A stretch of 64,000 nt of DNA, taken from assembly GCA_015060885.1 (NCBI GenBank), contig SUXO01000001.1, positions 62,001 through 126,000 on the forward strand. Direction: 5' to 3'. The notes under the pieces were generated by a model. The model saw only the letters and a list, made by a program, of their open reading frames with translations. It had not been told where the DNA came from and ran no database searches. Within the stretch, counting starts at the first letter, position 1. Every line of letters starts with the position of its first letter. The position numbers and the translations under genes are program-made. This DNA is from Bacteroidales bacterium (lineage in GTDB: Bacteria; Bacteroidota; Bacteroidia; Bacteroidales; Bacteroidaceae). Positions 29,322 through 38,816 of this stretch are shown here, one piece after another.

Positions 29322-30395
29322 TTATAATTTAAGCCCGTCGAGCATCTTTACAAAAATTTCGAGTCCCTCGCGCAGTTCGCTTATCTTTATAAACTCGTTG
29401 GCTGTGTGCGAACGGGGCGACTCGCCCGGTCCCATCTTCAAGGTGGGGAAGTCGAGCAGTGCCTGGTTCGAAAGGGTAGGGGAACCGAAGGGCACGCGGC
29501 CAAGCCCCACGGCACGTTGTACAAGCGGGTGCTCCATGCCGATCGACGACGAATTGAGGCTTGTGGAACGCGCCTTTACATCGCACTCCACACTCTCGGT
29601 TATTATCTCCAAAAGTTCTTTGTTGGAGTAGCACTCGTTGCTGCGAATATCTACCACAAAACTGCACTCGTCGGGTATCACGTTGTGCTGTGTGCCGGCC
29701 ATTATCTGTGTCACGCTCATCTTCACATCGCCCAAAAGTTCCGATGATTTGGGGAATTTATGATTGCGGAACCATTCTATATCCTTCATTGCCTTGTAAA
29801 TGGCATTCACGCCATTGTTGCGTGCTGCGTGCCCGGCCACTCCGTGTGAAACACAGTCGAGTACCATCAAACCTTTTTCGGCAATGGCGGGTTGCATACC
29901 GGTGGGCTCGCCCACAATGGCGCAGCTTATGGGCGGCAACAGCGGAATAACTGCTTCTATGCCGTTTTTGCCGCTAACCTCCTCCTCGGCCGATGCAAGG
30001 AATACCGTGTTATACTGTTGAGGCTTTTGGCATATAAGATAAAAGAGTTGTAACATTGTGACCAGCGAACCGCCGTCGTCGTTGGTGCCAAGCCCGGTTA
30101 TTGTATCGCCCTCAACTATGGGTGTGTGAGGGTGCTTGCTCCATCCGGCAACAGGTTTCACTGTGTCTATGTGGGCATCGAGCAGCAAGGTGGGGCGCGA
30201 TGCGTCGAACCCCGGCGCAATGCACCATATATTGTTCATGTGCCGGTGGACATCGAGCATAACGGGAGTGGTATGCTCAATGAACATCTGTAACTTGTCG
30301 GCTGCATCGCTCTCTTCGCGGCTCACCGATGGGGTGCTCACAAGGAGTTTGAGCAACTCCACGGCTTGGGCTATGTTTTTATCGCTAAACTTCAT
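29322..30395 (-). CDS. M20 family deacylase (ArgE/DapE type)
   Basis: Zinc amidohydrolase of 357 aa. Metal ligands are seen in LLLDAHIDTV (near residue 70), GLGTNDDGGS and SAEEEVSGKNG, and the dimerisation domain follows (about 165-275). Bacteroides species make arginine through N-succinylated intermediates, and this protein resembles the deacylase of that pathway. Acetylornithine or succinyl-diaminopimelate substrates are alternatives, so I give no symbol. It lies alone on the minus strand, divergent from prfB by about 155 bp. Confidence 0.82.
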   Translation of the reverse strand: MKFSDKNIAQAVELLKLLVSTPSVSREESDAADKLQMFIEHTTPVMLDVHRHMNNIWCIAPGFDASRPTLLLDAHIDTVKPVAGWSKHPHTPIVEGDTITGLGTNDDGGSLVTMLQLFYLICQKPQQYNTVFLASAEEEVSGKNGIEAVIPLLPPISCAIVGEPTGMQPAIAEKGLMVLDCVSHGVAGHAARNNGVNAIYKAMKDIEWFRNHKFPKSSELLGDVKMSVTQIMAGTQHNVIPDECSFVVDIRSNECYSNKELLEIITESVECDVKARSTSLNSSSIGMEHPLVQRAVGLGRVPFGSPTLSNQALLDFPTLKMGPGESPRSHTANEFIKISELREGLEIFVKMLDGLKL

Positions 30396-30486
30396 AAGGT
30401 TGTGTAGTATTGCGCAAATTTACAAGATTATTCTCTTTGCTGCAACAGTTTTTTTATCGATTATCTTTTTGTGCTCTTGTGCCGAT

Positions 30487-30517
30487 TTTGTCAAGTGAGG
30501 TAATATTTGTATCTTCG
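30487..30517 (+). promoter_or_regulatory. prfB promoter
   Basis: TTTG (30487-30490), a 19-bp spacer and TATCTTCG (30510-30517) form a textbook Bacteroidetes promoter 33 bp before the prfB ATG. It also shows that the ORF-track start at 30410 lies upstream of the transcript. Confidence 0.8.
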
Positions 30518-30550
30518 CGAACTATTTATTCAGAAACAAAGATAAATACA

Positions 30551-31666
30551 ATGATAACAGCCGACCAATTAAAGGACATTAAGGAGCGCACCGCTGCGCT
30601 TAAACAGTATCTGTCAATCGACGAGAAGATAATTCAGGTCGAAGAGGAACAGTTGCGCACCCAGGCTCCCGGTTTCTGGGATAACGCCAAAGAGGCCGAA
30701 GCGCAAATGAAAAAGGTAAAGGGCCTGCAAGCCTGGATTGAGGGATACAAGGAGGTGAACAACCGCACCGAGGAGGTGGAGATTGCTATGGAGTTCTACC
30801 GCGACGAGATGGTTACCGAAGAGGAGGTCGATGATGCCTATGCACGTGCCCTTGCAGCCATCGAGGAGCTCGAACTAAAAAATATGCTCCGCGGCGAGGC
30901 CGACGGAATGAGTTGTGTACTCAAAATAAATTCGGGTGCGGGCGGTACCGAGAGCCAGGACTGGGCATCCATGCTTATGCGTATGTATCTCCGTTGGGCC
31001 GAAGCGAACAAATACAAGGCATCGACCATCAACTTGCAGGAGGGCGACGAGGCGGGTATAAAAACCGCTACAATACAGATTGACGGTCCGTTTGCCTATG
31101 GCTATCTGAAAGGCGAGAACGGTGTGCACCGCTTGGTGCGCGTGTCACCATATAATGCACAGGGCAAGCGTATGACCTCTTTTGCATCGGTGTTTGTAAC
31201 TCCGTTGGTCGACGACAGCATCGATGTCGTAATTGAAACCGCAAAAATATCGTGGGACACATTCCGCAGTGGCGGAGCGGGTGGCCAGAACGTGAACAAA
31301 GTGGAGTCGGGTGTTCGTTTGCGTTATATGTTTACCGACCCCGACACAGGTGAGCAGGAGGAAATCCTCATTGAAAACACCGAAACACGTGACCAACCCA
31401 AAAACAAGGAGAAGGCTCTGGCCCTGTTGCGTTCAATGCTTTACGACAAGGAACTCAAACGCCGCCAGCGCGAAAAGGACAAGATTGAGGCCGGGAAGAA
31501 AAAAATCGAGTGGGGCTCACAGATTCGCTCTTATGTCTTCGACGACCGCCGTGTGAAAGACCACCGCACCAATTTCCAGACATCCGACGTAGGTGGAGTG
31601 ATGGATGGCAAAATTGACGGTTTCATCAAATCCTATCTTATGGAGTTTGCCGAGGAGGGCGAGTAA
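30551..31666 (+). CDS. prfB: Peptide chain release factor 2
   Basis: Recognises UGA and UAA and triggers peptide release. It is 371 aa from the ATG at 30551 (MITADQLKDIKERTAALKQYL). The GGQ motif is SGGAGGQNVNKVESGVRL near residue 240. The codon-recognition tripeptide is SPY (VRVSPYNAQGKRMTSF) rather than the SPF of Escherichia coli. The autoregulatory frameshift (CTT TGA C near codon 25) is absent: the equivalent stretch reads CAG TAT CTG TCA ATC GAC and is open throughout. The stop is followed after 2 bp by the CYTH gene, so the two are coupled. Confidence 0.95.
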   Translation: MITADQLKDIKERTAALKQYLSIDEKIIQVEEEQLRTQAPGFWDNAKEAEAQMKKVKGLQAWIEGYKEVNNRTEEVEIAMEFYRDEMVTEEEVDDAYARALAAIEELELKNMLRGEADGMSCVLKINSGAGGTESQDWASMLMRMYLRWAEANKYKASTINLQEGDEAGIKTATIQIDGPFAYGYLKGENGVHRLVRVSPYNAQGKRMTSFASVFVTPLVDDSIDVVIETAKISWDTFRSGGAGGQNVNKVESGVRLRYMFTDPDTGEQEEILIENTETRDQPKNKEKALALLRSMLYDKELKRRQREKDKIEAGKKKIEWGSQIRSYVFDDRRVKDHRTNFQTSDVGGVMDGKIDGFIKSYLMEFAEEGE

Positions 31667-31668
31667 GG

Positions 31669-31728
31669 ATGTCATTGGAGATAGAGCGCAAATTCCTTAT
31701 GTCATTGGAGATAGAGCGCAAATTCCTT
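31669..31728 (+). repeat. Perfect 30-bp tandem duplication at the CYTH gene start
   Basis: Bases 31669-31698 and 31699-31728 are identical (ATGTCATTGGAGATAGAGCG...), in frame, each with its own ATG. The absence of any mismatch suggests a recent slippage or unequal-exchange event. Confidence 0.97.
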
Positions 31729-32175
31729 GTTACCGGTGACAGCTACAAACAGCAGGCCTACGCTTGCGACCGCATTGCGCAAGGGTACATCTGCCGCCAG
31801 GGCGGTAATTCGGTGCGCGTGCGTGTGCGTGGCGAAAAGGGCTATCTTACCATAAAAGGGCCATCGCTCGACGGCGGGTTGAGCCGTTACGAATGGGAGC
31901 GCGAGATACCTGTGGCCGAAGCCTTGGAACTTATGAAGTTATGTCACGGAGGCATAATAGATAAGTGCCGTTATCTGGTGAAATGTGGTGCGCACACCTT
32001 TGAGGTCGATGAGTTCTATGGCGATAACGAAGGCCTTGTTGTTGCCGAAGTGGAGCTTGGCAGCCTTTCCGAGCCGTTTGAATGCCCCCCGTTCTTGGGG
32101 CGCGAAGTCACAGGCGAAGCAAAGTACTACAACGGCCATCTGTCACGTTTCCCTTATAAAATGTGGGAAAAGTAA
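31669..32175 (+). CDS. CYTH-domain protein (triphosphate tunnel enzyme)
   Basis: Member of the CYTH/triphosphate tunnel superfamily, which includes class IV adenylate cyclases and inorganic triphosphatases. The signature EIERKF (ExExK) lies at the N-terminus, and charged strands follow (VRVRVRGEKGYLTIKGP, YEWEREIP). The first ten codons are present twice in tandem, so the protein starts MSLEIERKFLMSLEIERKFL. Initiation at the second ATG (31699) gives the standard 158-aa protein; the annotated 168 aa carries an extra copy of the motif strand. Transcribed directly behind prfB. The substrate is not predictable. Confidence 0.88.
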   Translation: MSLEIERKFLMSLEIERKFLVTGDSYKQQAYACDRIAQGYICRQGGNSVRVRVRGEKGYLTIKGPSLDGGLSRYEWEREIPVAEALELMKLCHGGIIDKCRYLVKCGAHTFEVDEFYGDNEGLVVAEVELGSLSEPFECPPFLGREVTGEAKYYNGHLSRFPYKMWEK

Positions 32176-32177
32176 CG

Positions 32178-32603
32178 TTAGTCTATACCATTGCAATTGA
32201 GCAGGTTGCGCTTTTTAAGGATAGGCTTGGTAACGTAAATGCTGAACAGGGTAGCAAGGATAACCCCCAGCGTGTTAAAGAGAAAATCCCACCAGTCGCC
32301 GCCGCGGTGGCTGGTGGCCAGTTCTTGGAGCAGTTCTATTGCACCGCTGAAAAGAATGGGCCCGATTATTGCACCCCAGAATATGTTTGCAGCATTCGAT
32401 TTTATGTGCGAAACAAGGTATTCGAACCATAAAACAGTGCAGAAACCGCCATACATAAGAATGTGGGCAAGTTTATCAATGTTATTTATCTCGCTCAAAT
32501 TTGTCTTTGGCGGTTTAAAGAACGATAAATAGATTATAGCCGCCAGAATAACAAGCGACAGCGGGTATCTTTTTATAATTCTGTCAATGCGTTCTATGAA
32601 CAT
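32178..32603 (-). CDS. VanZ-like membrane protein
   Basis: Small integral membrane protein, 141 aa, with four hydrophobic helices and the pattern of the VanZ-like family (NNIDKLAHILMYGGFCTVLWFEYL; ELLQELATSHRGGDWWDFLFNTLGVILATL). VanZ itself raises teicoplanin resistance in enterococci, but most family members have no known role, and nothing here points to resistance. The stop is 2 bp from the convergent CYTH gene stop. Confidence 0.85.
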   Translation of the reverse strand: MFIERIDRIIKRYPLSLVILAAIIYLSFFKPPKTNLSEINNIDKLAHILMYGGFCTVLWFEYLVSHIKSNAANIFWGAIIGPILFSGAIELLQELATSHRGGDWWDFLFNTLGVILATLFSIYVTKPILKKRNLLNCNGID

Positions 32604-32788
32604 AATTTTTTTATTTATAGATTTGTAATCCTGTGCAAATATAACGCCCGAAAAAGGCGATTTCCACAGTTTTAAATATTTTTAATATGCGGTTTTATCT
32701 TTATTTTTCAAAAGGCCAGCGCCGAGGCATAATAATTTTGCTTTTATTAATAATTGGCGTTGTTCTTTTCAGGTGGTTAGGTAAGTTT

Positions 32789-32818
32789 ATAAGTTAATTT
32801 TTGCAAAAATTAACTTAT
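32789..32818. repeat. Perfect 30-bp palindrome upstream of the small lipoprotein
   Basis: A 15+15 perfect palindrome, ATAAGTTAATTTTTG and its complement, has no loop, so it can be a protein-binding dyad. It lies about 60 bp before the lipoprotein start. The same TTTTTGCAAAAAT core recurs once at the promoter downstream (about 32846-32858). Confidence 0.8.
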
Positions 32819-32843
32819 GGGGTGATTGTTCGATTTTTTGGCT

Positions 32844-32851
32844 TATTTTTG
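32844..32851 (+). promoter_or_regulatory. -7 box for the small lipoprotein gene
   Basis: TATTTTTG matches TAnnTTTG, 26 bp before the chosen ATG at 32878. No distinct -33 element is seen. Confidence 0.55.
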
Positions 32852-32877
32852 CAAAAATGTTTGTTAAAATAATTACT

Positions 32878-33243
32878 ATGAAAAAGTTAAGTTTTTTAAT
32901 GTCACTTTTAGTGGCTATGGTTCTTTTGAGCAGTTGTACACGACATTTGGCTGATTTTACAATCATTTCAACGCGAGATATAGCTGTTAGTCAGTTGGGT
33001 ACGAATTATGTAGAATCTGAATCTCGCGTAAAAGCAAGAGATACAAATTCTATAATATTAGGAACTGCAATGGGTATGCCCGACATTGGAGATGCCGTGG
33101 ATAAAGCTATTGGGAAATGTCAGGATGCTGTTGCGTTAACAGACGTGGTTATAAAGACACGTAGCTGGCATATTTTTCTATACGGGCAGAATAGTATTAT
33201 TGTAGAAGGAACTCCTGTGTGCCCCTCTAAAAAAAATGAATAG
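32878..33243 (+). CDS. Small predicted lipoprotein of unknown function
   Basis: 121 aa from the ATG at 32878 (MKKLSFLMSLLVAMVLLSSCTRH). The ORF-track start seven codons earlier falls in the leader, close to the -7 box. A signal peptide with lipobox LSSC predicts a lipid-anchored mature protein of about 100 residues. The body (DFTIISTRDIAVS; AVDKAIGKCQDAVALTDVVI; WHIFLYGQNSIIVEGTPV) resembles a widespread but unnamed family of small bacterial lipoproteins. It stands alone, behind a 30-bp palindrome. Codon use is more AT-rich than in neighbouring biosynthetic genes. Confidence 0.75.
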   Translation: MKKLSFLMSLLVAMVLLSSCTRHLADFTIISTRDIAVSQLGTNYVESESRVKARDTNSIILGTAMGMPDIGDAVDKAIGKCQDAVALTDVVIKTRSWHIFLYGQNSIIVEGTPVCPSKKNE

Positions 33244-33452
33244 TCTATAATTATATTCGCCATACACTTTGATTGTACGTTTTTAACAGGACCAAAGAAA
33301 AATGCCTTATCATACATATCTGCGTGAGAGATTTTTTTAAACCAATTTCAACATCTGTAGCAACAGATGCACTAATAGGATACTTTCAAATGTATATAGA
33401 TTCAGTTATAAATATGTTCTCGGCTATTTGTAAATAATTAAGGTATAACGAT

Positions 33453-33490
33453 AAAAAAGAGTGGCGAACATTTGTTTGCCACTCTTTTTT
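33453..33490. terminator. Terminator in the lipoprotein-gmd gap
   Basis: A perfect 13-bp stem AAAAAAGAGTGGC / GCCACTCTTTTTT (33453-33465, 33478-33490) has a 12-base loop. The rest of the 331-bp gap 33244-33574 shows no gene; a 91-codon minus-strand ORF crosses the hairpin and runs into gmd, and is rejected. Confidence 0.75.
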
Positions 33491-33574
33491 GTTGTTTCTT
33501 TGCTTTATAAAAACAAACAAGCGTTTCGCCCGTTTGCGAATAATAATGATTATAAACAAACAACTTAAAAGATT

Positions 33575-34663
33575 ATGAAAAAAGTTCTCATTACCGGTAT
33601 TACAGGACAGGATGGTTCGTTCCTCTCCGAATTCTTGTTGAGTAAAGGATACGATGTCCACGGAACAATACGCCGTTCATCGGTCGATTTCCGTGAGCGC
33701 ATTGCTCACCTCGAAGGAAACCCCCGTTTTCACCTTCATTATGCCGACCTGGGCGACTCTATGAGCCTTTTGCAGGTAATAGGCAAGGTTCGCCCCGACG
33801 AAATATACAACCTTGCTGCACAGAGCCACGTGCAGGTAAGTTTCGACTCTCCCGAATTTACTGCCAATGTCGATGCGACAGGCGTATTGCGCATTTTGGA
33901 GGCGGTGCGTCTTTCGGGCCTTGCAGAAACGTGCCGCATATACCAGGCATCGACATCGGAACTCTATGGCAAGGTCGAGGAGGTTCCGCAGAACGAAAAT
34001 ACCCCATTCCACCCTTACAGCCCCTACGCTGTGGCAAAGCTTTATGGTCATTGGATTGTGAAGGAGTACCGCGAGGCCTATAATATGTTCTGCTGTTCGG
34101 GTATTCTCTTCAACCACGAAAGCGAACGCCGTGGAGAAACCTTCGTTACACGCAAGATTACCCTTGCGGCTGCCCGCATTGCGCAGGGCAAGCAGGAGAA
34201 GCTCTACCTGGGCAACCTCTCTTCGTTGCGCGACTGGGGTTATGCAAAGGATTATGTCGAATGTATGTGGCTTATGTTGCAGAACGATAAGCCCGAAGAT
34301 TTTGTTATCGCAACAGGCGTACAACACTCAGTGCGCGATTTCTGCTACTATGCCTTCAAGCACGTGGGTATAGAGCTTGAATTTGTGGGCGAGGGTGCCG
34401 ACGAAAAGGGTATCGACAAGGCCACCGGCAAGGTACTCATTGAGGTTTCGCCCGATTTCTTCCGTCCCACCGATGTGGTGAACCTTTGGGGTGACCCTTC
34501 AAAGGCCCGCGAGAAACTCGGTTGGAACCCCCAGCGTACCACATTCGAACAGCTTGTAAAGATTATGGTCGACTCCGATATGGCAAAAGTTGCCGTGGAG
34601 CGCGCCGAAGAGCATATACGCACCAACCTTGCCGAATACCTGGAACGCGGAATTGTAAAATAA
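33575..34663 (+). CDS. gmd: GDP-mannose 4,6-dehydratase
   Basis: First step of GDP-L-fucose synthesis, making GDP-4-keto-6-deoxymannose. Extended SDR enzyme of 362 aa. The NADP-binding turn is [14 protein letters not shown] at residues 6-19, the substrate/cofactor region is [16 protein letters not shown], and the catalytic YxxxK is [13 protein letters not shown] near residue 150. [17 protein letters not shown] is a clear Gmd signature. Fcl follows after 9 bp and completes the pathway. Gut Bacteroidales use GDP-fucose to decorate capsule and surface glycoproteins. Confidence 0.97.
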   Translation: MKKVLITGITGQDGSFLSEFLLSKGYDVHGTIRRSSVDFRERIAHLEGNPRFHLHYADLGDSMSLLQVIGKVRPDEIYNLAAQSHVQVSFDSPEFTANVDATGVLRILEAVRLSGLAETCRIYQASTSELYGKVEEVPQNENTPFHPYSPYAVAKLYGHWIVKEYREAYNMFCCSGILFNHESERRGETFVTRKITLAAARIAQGKQEKLYLGNLSSLRDWGYAKDYVECMWLMLQNDKPEDFVIATGVQHSVRDFCYYAFKHVGIELEFVGEGADEKGIDKATGKVLIEVSPDFFRPTDVVNLWGDPSKAREKLGWNPQRTTFEQLVKIMVDSDMAKVAVERAEEHIRTNLAEYLERGIVK

Positions 34664-34672
34664 CCCTTTTTT

Positions 34673-35614
34673 ATGGAAAAGAATGCAAAGATATATGTTG
34701 CAGGCCATCGTGGAATGGTAGGCTCGGCCATTGTGCGCGAGCTGCAACGTCAGGGATACACCAATATAATAACCCGTACACACGCCGAACTCGACCTCTG
34801 CCGCCAGGAACAGGTGGAACAGTTCTTCGCGGCCGAAAAGCCCGAATATGTATTCCTTGCTGCTGCAAAGGTGGGCGGTATTGTAGCCAACCACACTGCC
34901 CTTGCCGACTTTATGTACGACAATATGATGCTCGAAATGAATGTCATAAACGCTGCATGGCGCAACGGGTGCAAGAAGTTGGAGTTCCTGGGCTCTTCGT
35001 GCATCTACCCCCGTATGGCTCCGCAGCCAATGAAGGAGAGCTGCCTGCTCACGTCGGAACTCGAACCCACCAACGAGGCATACGCGCTTGCAAAGATTTC
35101 GGGCCTTAAATATTGTGAGTATCTCAACCGCCAGTATGGTACCGACTATATAAGCGTTATGCCCACAAACCTTTATGGCCCGAACGACAACTATCACCCC
35201 ACCCACAGCCACGTTCTGCCGGCTCTCATACGCCGTTTCCACGAAGCGAAGGAGGCCGGGCTGAAAGAGGTCACATGCTGGGGCGATGGAACTCCTATGC
35301 GTGAGTTCCTCTACGTTGACGACCTTGCCAACCTCTGCGTGTTCCTTATGAACAATTACAGCGGTAACGAAACGGTAAATGCCGGTACGGGCAAGGAGGT
35401 GAGTATAAAGCAATTGACCGAGCTTGTCGCAAAGGTCGTGGGCTACGAAGGGGCGATACTGTGGGATACCACAAAGCCTAATGGCACTCCCCGCAAACTG
35501 CTCGATGTGTCGAAAAGTGCGGCTTTGGGGTGGCGTTACACCACAGAACTTGAAGAGGGCATACGCCTCTCATACGAGGATTTTCTCAATAATCCAATGA
35601 GAGCCGAGCGATAG
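34673..35614 (+). CDS. fcl: GDP-L-fucose synthase
   Basis: Epimerase-reductase that turns the Gmd product into GDP-L-fucose. The protein is 313 aa. The Rossmann turn is [16 protein letters not shown] at residues 9-24, the catalytic pair lies in [15 protein letters not shown] near residue 140, and the signature [14 protein letters not shown] is present. Directly coupled to gmd. It is followed after 47 bp by proC, which is unrelated in pathway but on the same strand. Confidence 0.97.
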   Translation: MEKNAKIYVAGHRGMVGSAIVRELQRQGYTNIITRTHAELDLCRQEQVEQFFAAEKPEYVFLAAAKVGGIVANHTALADFMYDNMMLEMNVINAAWRNGCKKLEFLGSSCIYPRMAPQPMKESCLLTSELEPTNEAYALAKISGLKYCEYLNRQYGTDYISVMPTNLYGPNDNYHPTHSHVLPALIRRFHEAKEAGLKEVTCWGDGTPMREFLYVDDLANLCVFLMNNYSGNETVNAGTGKEVSIKQLTELVAKVVGYEGAILWDTTKPNGTPRKLLDVSKSAALGWRYTTELEEGIRLSYEDFLNNPMRAER

Positions 35615-35661
35615 AGAGTTTTTATATATTCGCACAATAGCTGAACAACAAAAGAGAGAAA

Positions 35662-36453
35662 ATGAAAATAGCAATAATTGGAGCCGGAAATATGGGCGGA
35701 GCAATAGCACGAGGTCTTGCTCTCACCGCCGAAGGTACCGATATTTTTGTGTCGAACCCTTCGCTGCCCAAGCTCACCGCACTTAAAGAGGAGTTTCCAG
35801 CCATAAACACCACAACCAGCAACTGCGAGGCTGCACAAGGTGCCGATATAATATTCTTTGCGGTAAAGCCGTGGAAAATGGAAGAGGTAATAACCGGGCT
35901 TAAACCCTGCCTCGACTACAAAAAACAGACAATAGTTTCTGTGGCCGGTGGTGTGGGCAGTTGCGCGCTCGACGGCTGGTTACAGAAAGAGGGCGAGCCC
36001 TTGCCTGCGCTCTACATTGTTATCCCCAACACTGCGATATCATCGCGCGAGGGCGTTACCTTTATAAGCGGCAAACGCACCTGTGAAGCGGCCGACAAGG
36101 CTATGCTTGCACTCTTTTCGCCGCTCGGTTACGCCACAATGGTGAGCGAGGAACTTATCCCTGCCGGCACTTCGCTCGCGTCGTGCGGCATAGCATACGC
36201 CTTGCAATATATACGGGCAGCAGCCGAGGGTGGTGTGCAGCTTGGCTTTTCGGCCGGTGAGGCGCAATCCATTGTTATGCAGACAGTGCGTGGTGCGCTT
36301 GCCGTGCTTGCCGCCAATGGCACAACCCCCGAAACAGAAATCAACCGCGTGACAACCCCAGGCGGGCTCACACTCAAAGGCCTTGCAGCTATGGAGGCTG
36401 CCGGCTTCTCCGAAAGTGTTGCAGGCGGGTTGCAGGCCTCAACAACCAAATGA
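35662..36453 (+). CDS. proC: Pyrroline-5-carboxylate reductase
   Basis: Last step of proline synthesis, NAD(P)H-dependent. The protein is 263 aa. It begins MKIAIIGAGNMGGAIARG (nucleotide-binding turn). The catalytic/dimer domain carries SCGIAYALQYIRAAAEGGVQLGFSAGEA and the ProC signature TPGGLTLKGLAAMEAAGF near the end. The last four bases overlap the proB start (ATGA), so proC-proB are translationally coupled, and proA follows 8 bp after proB. A complete proline operon in the order C-B-A. Confidence 0.96.
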   Translation: MKIAIIGAGNMGGAIARGLALTAEGTDIFVSNPSLPKLTALKEEFPAINTTTSNCEAAQGADIIFFAVKPWKMEEVITGLKPCLDYKKQTIVSVAGGVGSCALDGWLQKEGEPLPALYIVIPNTAISSREGVTFISGKRTCEAADKAMLALFSPLGYATMVSEELIPAGTSLASCGIAYALQYIRAAAEGGVQLGFSAGEAQSIVMQTVRGALAVLAANGTTPETEINRVTTPGGLTLKGLAAMEAAGFSESVAGGLQASTTK

Positions 36454-37550
36454 CAGACAATATGCAGACTACATATAAACGTATAGCAGTCAAGGTGGGC
36501 AGCAACGTGCTCACCCGTGCTGACGGAACGCTCGATGTAACGCGCGTGTCGGCAATAGTCGACGAAATTGCCGCCTTGCGTTCAAAAGGCGTGGAGGTGG
36601 TTCTCATATCATCGGGCGCGGTGGCAAGCGGTCGCAGTGAATTGCGTGGCCTTGTCACAAAGAACCTCGACACCGTGGGGCAGCGACAGCTCTTCTCGGC
36701 AGTGGGGCAGGCAAAACTCATAAACCGTTATTATGAGCTCTTCCGTGAGCATAACATCCCTGTGGGGCAGGTGCTCACAATGAAGGAGAGTTTTGCCACA
36801 CGCCGCCTCTATCTGAACCAGCGCAACTGCATTATGGTGATGCTCGAAAACGGGGTGTTGCCCATTGTGAACGAGAACGACACGGTGAGCGTAACAGAGC
36901 TTATGTTCACCGACAACGACGAACTTTCGGGTATGATAGCCTCAATGGTCGATGCGCAGGCACTCATAATATTGAGCAATATCGACGGTGTCTACAATGG
37001 CGTGCCCGGCAGCGAAGGTGTCGAGGTTATACGTCGTGTGGAGCCGGGCAGGGAGCTTGCCGACTATATTCAGGCAACAAAGTCGAGTTTCGGTCGCGGT
37101 GGAATGATGACGAAGTGCAACATCGCCCGCAAGGTAGCCGAAGAGGGTATTGCCGTTTACATAGCCAACGGCCGTCGCGAGGGCATTCTCACTTCGTTGG
37201 TGACGGCTCCCGACAGTGTGGTATGTACCTGTTTCGAGCCCTCGGCCGGCAGTGTGTCGCCCATAAAGAAGTGGATAGCCCACAGCACGGGTTTTGTAAA
37301 GGGCACTATATTCCTTAACGAGAAGGCGGTTGCCGCAGTGTGTGGCGACAAGGCTGTGAGCATACTTCCTGTGGGTGTTGTGAGAGCCGAAGGAACATTC
37401 TATCGCGACGACCTTGTGCAGGTGGCCGGCCCCGATGGCTCGATGCTTGGCGTGGGGCGTGTGGCCTGTGACAGCGACGAAGTGAACGAGCTTGCGGGCA
37501 AGCACGGATGCAAGCCTGTTGTGCATTACGATTATTTATATCTGGAATAG
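36450..37550 (+). CDS. proB: Glutamate 5-kinase
   Basis: Phosphorylates glutamate to gamma-glutamyl phosphate, the committed step of proline synthesis. The protein is 366 aa. The amino-acid kinase domain (about 1-260) carries [18 protein letters not shown] and [18 protein letters not shown]. The C-terminal PUA domain (about 275-360) is present, so the regulated long form is encoded. Start at 36450 ([11 protein letters not shown]) gives the 4-base overlap with proC; the internal ATG at 36462 is an alternative. Confidence 0.97.
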   Translation: MTDNMQTTYKRIAVKVGSNVLTRADGTLDVTRVSAIVDEIAALRSKGVEVVLISSGAVASGRSELRGLVTKNLDTVGQRQLFSAVGQAKLINRYYELFREHNIPVGQVLTMKESFATRRLYLNQRNCIMVMLENGVLPIVNENDTVSVTELMFTDNDELSGMIASMVDAQALIILSNIDGVYNGVPGSEGVEVIRRVEPGRELADYIQATKSSFGRGGMMTKCNIARKVAEEGIAVYIANGRREGILTSLVTAPDSVVCTCFEPSAGSVSPIKKWIAHSTGFVKGTIFLNEKAVAAVCGDKAVSILPVGVVRAEGTFYRDDLVQVAGPDGSMLGVGRVACDSDEVNELAGKHGCKPVVHYDYLYLE

Positions 37551-37558
37551 AGGACAAA

Positions 37559-38806
37559 ATGGAACTTAACGATATTTTCAAGAGTGTGAAGAGCGCCTCG
37601 AAAGGGGTGCTTAAATTGAGTGAGGAGCGTGTGAATAAAGTGTTGTGCGCAGTTGCCGATGCGGCTGTGGAGTGTGCTCCCGAAATTCTTGCCGCCAACA
37701 ACGAGGATTTGGCCAGAATGTCGCCCGACGACCCCAAATATGACCGCCTTCGCCTCACGAAGGAGCGTATCGAAGCAATTGCAGCCGATATGCGCAAGGT
37801 GGCATCCCTTCCCTCGCCGCTTGGCCGCATCCTCAAAGAGAACACCCTGCCTAACGGCCTTCACATATCCCGTGTGAGTGTTCCTTTCGGTGTTATAGGC
37901 GTTATATATGAGGCGCGCCCCAATGTAAGTTTCGATGTCTTTGCCCTCTGCTTGAAGGCGGGCAGTGCCTGTGTGCTTAAAGGCGGCAGCGATGCCGAAA
38001 TGTCTAATAAGGCCATTGTGAAGGTTATACGCAGTGTGCTTGCAGGCTATGGCATAGATATACACACTGTGGAATTGCTCCCCGTGGAGCGCGAAGCGAC
38101 AGCAGCCCTGCTCAATGCTCGCGGTTATGTCGACCTGCTCATTCCTCGTGGCAGCAGCAACCTCATAAACTATGTACGCTCCAATGCCACAATCCCTGTC
38201 ATAGAAACGGGTGCCGGTGTGTGCCACACCTATTTCGATGCATCGGGTAACCTTGAAAAGGGAATGGCTATTGTGAACAATGCCAAGACACGCCGTGTGA
38301 GTGTGTGCAACGCGCTCGACTGCCTGCTTGTGAATACAGCAAGGCTGGGTGAGCTTGCAGCCCTCTGCGCCCCCTTGCAGAGCAGCAATGTGAAGATTTA
38401 TGCCGATGAAGCCGCTTACGGCGCACTTTCCGGCAACTACCCGGCATCCTTGCTCTTCCGCGCCACAGCCGACAGCTATGGTACCGAATTTTTGAGCTAT
38501 GCAATGGCGGTGAAAACAGTAGCTTCGGTCGATGAGGCCATTGCCCACATTTCGGAATACGGGTCGGGCCACAGCGAATGTATAATAGCCGAAGAGGAGG
38601 CAGCCGTGAATGCCTTTACCCTTCTGGTCGATGCAGCCTGTGTATATGCCAACGCACCCACATCGTTTACCGACGGCGCACAGTTCGGCTTGGGAGCCGA
38701 AATCGGCATCAGCACACAGAAACTGCACGCCCGTGGCCCTATGGCTCTCGACGAGATTGTCACCTATAAATGGATTATAAAAGGTAACGGGCAGGTGCGC
38801 GGGTAA
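37559..38806 (+). CDS. proA: Glutamate-5-semialdehyde dehydrogenase
   Basis: Reduces gamma-glutamyl phosphate to the semialdehyde, working with ProB. The protein is 415 aa from 37559 ([16 protein letters not shown]). The ORF-track start at 37508 lies inside proB and is rejected. Motifs are [30 protein letters not shown], the catalytic Cys in [13 protein letters not shown] near residue 260, and [19 protein letters not shown]. It ends the proline operon, 10 bp before the tandem hairpin repeats. Confidence 0.97.
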   Translation: MELNDIFKSVKSASKGVLKLSEERVNKVLCAVADAAVECAPEILAANNEDLARMSPDDPKYDRLRLTKERIEAIAADMRKVASLPSPLGRILKENTLPNGLHISRVSVPFGVIGVIYEARPNVSFDVFALCLKAGSACVLKGGSDAEMSNKAIVKVIRSVLAGYGIDIHTVELLPVEREATAALLNARGYVDLLIPRGSSNLINYVRSNATIPVIETGAGVCHTYFDASGNLEKGMAIVNNAKTRRVSVCNALDCLLVNTARLGELAALCAPLQSSNVKIYADEAAYGALSGNYPASLLFRATADSYGTEFLSYAMAVKTVASVDEAIAHISEYGSGHSECIIAEEEAAVNAFTLLVDAACVYANAPTSFTDGAQFGLGAEIGISTQKLHARGPMALDEIVTYKWIIKGNGQVRG

Positions 38807-38816
38807 TTTCTGCCCG

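Noticed and set aside
33386-33661. 91-codon minus-strand ORF before gmd
   Set aside because: It overlaps the start of gmd and a terminator hairpin; the protein is compositionally odd.
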